Source: Lachnospiraceae bacterium (lineage in GTDB: Bacteria > Bacillota > Clostridia > Lachnospirales > Lachnospiraceae). From it: a stretch of DNA of 46,626 bases. Each line of letters begins with the position of its first letter. Position 1 is the stretch's first letter. Positions 43,003 to 46,626 of the stretch are shown piece after piece. The DNA lies in contig JAEENL010000056.1 of NCBI GenBank assembly GCA_016283775.1, forward strand, positions 1-46,626, in the 5' to 3' direction. A program made the translations under genes and the position numbers. The notes under the pieces were generated by a model. The model saw only the letters and a list, made by a program, of their open reading frames with translations, ran no database searches and was not told the origin of the DNA.

Positions 43003-44697
43003 TTCCTTAAAAGGAAGGATCACAGTCATGACGGTCCCGCCGCTTTCCGGGCGTTTGGCATGTATCCCGTATTGCCCGCCGTAGTATAGCCTTATGATGG
43101 TGTTTACATTGTTCAGGCCCAAATGTCCCGAAAGCGCCGACTGATCGTCGTTTTCAAGCGCGCGTATCATCTCGTCGCTGATCCCCGCTCCGTTATCCGT
43201 GACAGTGATGTGAAGAATATCGATACTGTCCTGCCCGGTCTCCTTTACTGCATTTATGCTGATATGCCCGTCTGTTTTCCCTGAAAAGCCGTGAATAATG
43301 CTGTTTTCCACAATGGGCTGCAAAATAAGCTTGGGAACTTCGGATTTTTCCACATCTTTTGAGACATTAAGCTCCAGGTCAAAGGAATCATCAAAGCGGA
43401 TCTTTTGTATATCACAGTAGCTCTTCACAACTTCGAGTTCTTCTTTAAGTGTGATGAAGCTGTCTCCCGAAATGCTCGTTCGCAAAATGGCCGCGAGCGA
43501 TGTGGAAAGCGTTGCGATCTCAGGCACCTGATTTGCTTTTGCGACCCATTTTATCGTATCCAGCGTATTGTACAGGAAATGCGGGTTAAGCTGCGCCTGC
43601 ATCATCTCGATCTTTGTCTCGTTGACCTTTCTTTCCGCGGCGACCATCTCGTTCATGGTATTTTTCAGGCGTCCCGTCATTTTGTTGAAGCCTGTGGCAA
43701 GCTGTCCGAACTCGTCTTCACGCTTCATCTCGATCTGAACGTCAAAATCGCCCTTTCTGAAGCGTTTCATGGCCGCATAAAGAGTATTTATCGGCTTTGT
43801 GAAAAGATTGCTGAGCATGGTCGCAGCGAGGAAGCAAACGACAATGCTTATGACTACCTGAAACATCAAAATCTGGTATCCCGCCCGCACCGCGGATTCC
43901 TCAAACACAGGAGGCGTTACGTAGATGCTGAGGAGGCCTGTATTTCCTATCTCGGTTATATAGACATTGTTGTTGATATCGTTGTTGTAGAGCGCTCCCG
44001 CAAAAAGATTGCTGCGGATCTTGCTGAGCACGGTCCTGTCCTGCGCGGTGCCGATAAGGCAGAACGGGCGCAAAAAAGAGTTTGTGAGCATAAAACCGTC
44101 TTTTGCGTTCAGCGCGCCGCTTAATATCCCGGAAATGTTGTCTTTTCCGATCCTTATGATGACGATGATATCTTTGCTGTCTTTGAAGAGTGTTTTTCCG
44201 ATAAGGAGGTCGGAGCCTTCCGAAGATGCGTTTTCCGGATCGAAAGCATAGACCGTTTTTCCTTTTGCTTCCGCTATCTCGCGGAGCACGGCGTAGTCTG
44301 TGGGGAGTTCACCCGGAACATTTCCGCGGCCTGTGGTGTATTTGCATTTGCCGTTTACATATACATCCACAACTGCGTGATCCTTGACCGGATCCGAAGC
44401 GGAATAAAGTGCGGAATAAATGGCCGGCGCACTGCTGTCTTCTTCATGGATCTCGTCGACTATGGTCACGTTTTCAGAAATGTTTTTCAGGACGTTTTCC
44501 GAAAGTCTGAATATGTCCTGCAGCCTTTTTGTTATTTCTCCCGCCTGTTCCTCATCCTGATGGGCGTGGTCATCCTTTACCCTTGCCTGGAAGCCCTGCA
44601 CGGTAAGGATTCCGCCGATGATGACAAGGCAAAGTGTCACGCAGAGAAACACCACAAAGATCTGTCTTCTGAACGATTGCCTGATAAATCCCTTCAT
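42997..44697 (-). CDS. Sensor histidine kinase, YesM/LytS-like
   Basis: This 566-residue membrane kinase starts at ATG 44697, with AAGGAGGG seven bases before it and a 4-bp overlap (ATGA) with the upstream sensor gene. A first helix (about 12-34), an extracellular sensing domain (about 35-270), a second helix (about 272-295) and a HAMP linker (297-350) precede the His_kinase motif QAQLNPHFLYNTLDTIKW (His near 370) and the ATPase domain (N box PIVENSIIHGF, then VTDNGAGISD and GHLGLNNVN). It should pass phosphate to the AraC-type regulator. The neighbouring binding-protein sensor probably reports ligand to its extracellular domain. Confidence 0.93.
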   Translation of the reverse strand: MKGFIRQSFRRQIFVVFLCVTLCLVIIGGILTVQGFQARVKDDHAHQDEEQAGEITKRLQDIFRLSENVLKNISENVTIVDEIHEEDSSAPAIYSALYSASDPVKDHAVVDVYVNGKCKYTTGRGNVPGELPTDYAVLREIAEAKGKTVYAFDPENASSEGSDLLIGKTLFKDSKDIIVIIRIGKDNISGILSGALNAKDGFMLTNSFLRPFCLIGTAQDRTVLSKIRSNLFAGALYNNDINNNVYITEIGNTGLLSIYVTPPVFEESAVRAGYQILMFQVVISIVVCFLAATMLSNLFTKPINTLYAAMKRFRKGDFDVQIEMKREDEFGQLATGFNKMTGRLKNTMNEMVAAERKVNETKIEMMQAQLNPHFLYNTLDTIKWVAKANQVPEIATLSTSLAAILRTSISGDSFITLKEELEVVKSYCDIQKIRFDDSFDLELNVSKDVEKSEVPKLILQPIVENSIIHGFSGKTDGHISINAVKETGQDSIDILHITVTDNGAGISDEMIRALENDDQSALSGHLGLNNVNTIIRLYYGGQYGIHAKRPESGGTVMTVILPFKEM

Positions 44698-45752
44698 GGC
44701 CTGCCCTCCTTGGAAAAATAGGAGTCCCACAGGTCAAATATCTTTTCCTCGTGATTTGCGGAGCGCGCAATGTCAAAATCTGCGCGTTTCACGTCGGAAA
44801 AACCTTCGGGGAGCGCCATGTCGGTGCGAACCGTACGTCTGTAAAATTCACTCACAGCATATTCCTGAGTGTCCATGCTTACTATAAAATCAATGAAAAG
44901 CCCTGCGTTGTAGCTGTGCGGGGCATTTTTTACCATAGCGCAGCCATCAGGAACGGCGCTTGTCCCGTCTGTGGGATAGACCATGGAAATGTCATAACCG
45001 TCGGCGATAGCTTTTTTTGCGGTCTCCTCAAGCGTGATCCCGATAAGGAAAGTGCCGTTTGAAACATTTGTGATCACCTGTCCCGAGGAATCGAGGACTT
45101 TACCGTCGAGCTGGTCAAGAAAAGTTAAAATGCAGGAATCAAGCGGTTTTCCGGTTATCTGCACCAGTGTGGAAAGAATGGTATAGCTTGTGCCGGAATT
45201 GTGGAGATCCGCAAAGGCGATCTGCCCCTTCCATCTGTCTTTAAAAAAGTCAGTCCAGGTCGAGGGCGCAACAATGTCGGAAACAAGCTTATTGTTGTAA
45301 ACAAAAACAAGCGGAAGTTCGGTAAAAGGAGTCCAGGAATTATTCAGAGAAACAAAAGCGGGATCGAGCTTGTTTTTTTCGGTCACCTCATAGGGCATGA
45401 AAAGGTCTTTCTGCGCCTCATAGCTTTCTATTCCGCCGCCGAACATTATATCGCATTCGCCTTTTTGTGATGCGGTCTTTACCTGTTCAAACAGCTCCGC
45501 CGTGCCTCCCGTCTTTACTTCGACACGGATTCCTGTACGGCTTTCAAATTCGCGGATCACGGGAAGATAGACCTCTTCTTTGTGAGAGGTGTATACGATA
45601 AGCTGCTTTTCCTCCGGGATCCTGTATTTTTCCGAAATGCGGACAACATCAGCCCCGGCTTTACCGCAACCCGATATTAAGATCATAAGGAAACACAGAA
45701 AACATATCGATGATATTCTTTTTGAAAACTTGTAAAAATGAAGTTTCTCCAT
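44694..45752 (-). CDS. Periplasmic-binding-protein-like lipoprotein sensor (FbpA/PgtC-type)
   Basis: This 352-residue lipoprotein has lipobox LISGC (Cys at about 29). The fold is that of the iron/phosphoglycerate-type binding proteins: LIVYTSHKEEVYLPVIREFE, TGIRVEVKTGGTAELFEQVK, CDIMFGGGIESYEAQ and VPDGCAMVKNAPHSYNAGLF. It lies first in the kinase-regulator operon rather than with the permease, so it probably acts as the ligand-sensing subunit for the kinase, as PgtC does in the Salmonella Pgt system. Its ligand, iron or a phosphorylated small molecule, is not determinable by reading. Confidence 0.85.
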   Translation of the reverse strand: MEKLHFYKFSKRISSICFLCFLMILISGCGKAGADVVRISEKYRIPEEKQLIVYTSHKEEVYLPVIREFESRTGIRVEVKTGGTAELFEQVKTASQKGECDIMFGGGIESYEAQKDLFMPYEVTEKNKLDPAFVSLNNSWTPFTELPLVFVYNNKLVSDIVAPSTWTDFFKDRWKGQIAFADLHNSGTSYTILSTLVQITGKPLDSCILTFLDQLDGKVLDSSGQVITNVSNGTFLIGITLEETAKKAIADGYDISMVYPTDGTSAVPDGCAMVKNAPHSYNAGLFIDFIVSMDTQEYAVSEFYRRTVRTDMALPEGFSDVKRADFDIARSANHEEKIFDLWDSYFSKEGRP

Positions 45753-45792
45753 ATGTAAACCCGTGTGATGTGCTTTTTGTTAAAGTATTGTC

Positions 45793-45821
45793 ATTATATC
45801 ATATTTCGGGAATATAATAAA
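45793..45821 (-). promoter_or_regulatory. Promoter of the sensor-kinase-regulator operon
   Basis: On the minus strand, TATAAT (45798-45793) is a consensus -10 with a weak TTTATT (45821-45816) at 17 bp. The leader before the ATG at 45752 is about 35 bases. Confidence 0.55.
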
Positions 45822-45850
45822 CTTAAGAAAAACAAGAATGATCACAGAAT

Positions 45851-45873
45851 AAAAAAAAGTGCTCACAGCACTT
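45851..45873 (-). terminator. Terminator of the rRNA-tRNA operon
   Basis: AAGTGCT and AGCACTT pair around a 3-base loop, followed on the minus strand by a run of T (the A tract at 45851-45858). It lies 14 bp after tRNA-Phe. Confidence 0.9.
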
Positions 45874-45887
45874 AAGACATAAAAAGA

Positions 45888-45960
<73 letters not shown>

Positions 45961-45983
45961 AAATTAGTGATTAAATTGGAAAA

Positions 45984-46057
45984 TTGCGGGAGTAGGATTT
46001 GAACCTACGACCTTTGGGTTATGAGCCCAACGAGCTTCCAGACTGCTCCACCCCGCG
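45984..46057 (-). tRNA. Initiator tRNA-fMet (CAT)
   Basis: A 74-nt tRNA starting CGCGGGGTGGAGCAG with anticodon CAT in GGGCTCATAACCC. The unpaired C1-A72 and the three G-C pairs of the anticodon stem mark it as the initiator. Confidence 0.96.
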
Positions 46058-46098
46058 ATGATATAATAATATCAATGCACGTTCTTGAGCATTGATCG

Positions 46099-46180
46099 TG
46101 GATGGGGAAGGATTCGAACCTTCGAAAGCGTCGCTAACAGATTTACAGTCTGCCCCCTTTGGCCACTCGGGAACCCATCC
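46099..46180 (-). tRNA. tRNA-Tyr (GTA)
   Basis: An 82-nt class II tRNA with a long variable arm, acceptor GGATGGG/CCCATCC and anticodon GTA in CAGACTGTAAATCTG. Confidence 0.95.
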
Positions 46181-46185
46181 AAAAG

Positions 46186-46258
46186 AGCCGATGATCGGAC
46201 TTGAACCGATAACCTGCTGATTACAAATCAGCTGCTCTGCCAATTGAGCCACGTCGGC
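46186..46258 (-). tRNA. tRNA-Thr (TGT)
   Basis: A 73-nt tRNA with acceptor GCCGACG/CATCGGC (one C-A mismatch), discriminator T and anticodon TGT in CTGATTTGTAATCAG. Confidence 0.95.
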
Positions 46259-46296
46259 TTATTATGTCAACCAAAAATGGAATGACAATAAAAAAG

Positions 46297-46369
46297 TGGA
46301 AGTTATAGGGTTCGAACCTATGACCCTCTGCTTGTAAGGCAGATGCTCTCCCAGCTGAGCTAAACTTCC
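46297..46369 (-). tRNA. tRNA-Val (TAC)
   Basis: A 73-nt tRNA with acceptor GGAAGTT/AACTTCC and anticodon TAC in CTGCCTTACAAGCAG. Confidence 0.95.
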
Positions 46370-46394
46370 AGACTGGAGTTAATTCTCCAAATAG

Positions 46395-46468
46395 CGACCC
46401 AGACGAGGCTCGAACTCGTGACCTCCGCCGTGACAGGGCGGCGCTCTAACCAACTGAGCCACTGGGCC
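46395..46468 (-). tRNA. tRNA-Asp (GTC)
   Basis: A 74-nt tRNA with acceptor GGCCCAG/CTGGGTC (one G-T pair), discriminator G and anticodon GTC in CGCCCTGTCACGGCG. It is the first tRNA after 23S. Confidence 0.95.
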
Positions 46469-46547
46469 ATATCACGTAATATCCGGATCGTACATCTACA
46501 ACTGTATACTACTTTTTCCAAACTTTGTCAAGCTTAATCAACCTTCT

Positions 46548-46626
46548 GGTTAAGCCCTCGACCTATTAGTATGAATCAGCTACGTGCATTACTGCACTTC
46601 CACCCTTCACCTATCAACCTGATCGT
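46548..46626 (-). rRNA. 23S rRNA, 3' end (partial)
   Basis: Read on the minus strand, the sequence gives the conserved 23S end: TGATAGGTGAAGGGTGGAAG, then CTAATAGGTCGAGGGCTTAACC. Only about 79 bases are in the window; the rest lies beyond the right edge. No 5S follows before tRNA-Asp. Confidence 0.93.

Noticed and set aside
46019-46252. 77-residue open frame on the minus strand
   Set aside because: It runs through tRNA-fMet, tRNA-Tyr and tRNA-Thr; the protein is a translation of tRNA sequence.

Overview
The window looks like a chromosomal stretch from a Gram-positive clostridial bacterium, most likely a Lachnospiraceae-type gut or rumen commensal. The basis is two CUT1-type sugar ABC transporters without their own ATPase, a LacI regulator, YesM/AraC-type and hybrid two-component systems, many lipoproteins with Thr/Pro-rich stalks, strong GGAGG-type ribosome sites, and a tRNA array attached directly to 23S rRNA. 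No insertion sequence, phage gene or CRISPR array was seen. The genus is not resolvable by eye.

Layout. (1) 1-10827, minus strand: a LacI-type glycan operon transcribed right to left. It encodes a GNAT-like acyltransferase, two permeases, a sugar-binding lipoprotein, a very large membrane-anchored glycoside-hydrolase-like protein, a Gfo/Idh/MocA oxidoreductase and a NahK-like sugar kinase cut by the window edge. The divergent lacI gene (11050-12072) and several TTGTTnCG-type half sites lie in the control region. (2) 12225-20593, plus strand: a hybrid histidine kinase with its own receiver and Hpt domains, a LuxR-type response regulator, then a run of seven secreted, lipoprotein or membrane proteins of unknown function. 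The same palindrome, TAACC-N3-GGTTA followed by CTT, sits about 42 bp before the predicted start of both transcripts. (3) 20601-23686, minus: trmO and a FeoA-FeoB fusion. (4) 23963-27389, plus: a second sugar transporter with a perfect 14-bp operator palindrome in its leader. (5) 27477-30426, minus: a CE2-like esterase and an M13 metallopeptidase. (6) 30584-32612, plus: an S66 peptidase, a barnase-type RNase built as a stalked lipoprotein, and a barstar-type inhibitor with a basic tail. (7) 32683-36964, minus: a MacB-type ABC system whose middle partner is a four-module CARDB-like protein. (8) 37159-45752, minus: a substrate-binding-protein sensor, YesM-type kinase and AraC-type regulator, followed by the FbpABC/PotABCD-style transporter they probably control. 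Its ATPase carries a large helical insertion. (9) 45888-46626, minus: the end of an rRNA operon (23S 3' end, then tRNA-Asp, Val, Thr, Tyr, fMet, Phe, then a terminator) with no 5S gene after 23S.

The best candidates for under-described biology are the phosphorelay plus envelope-protein cluster (12225-20593) with its shared promoter palindrome, the surface-anchored RNase and tailed barstar module (31609-32612), and the four-CBM DUF4832-like surface protein inside the NahK operon.
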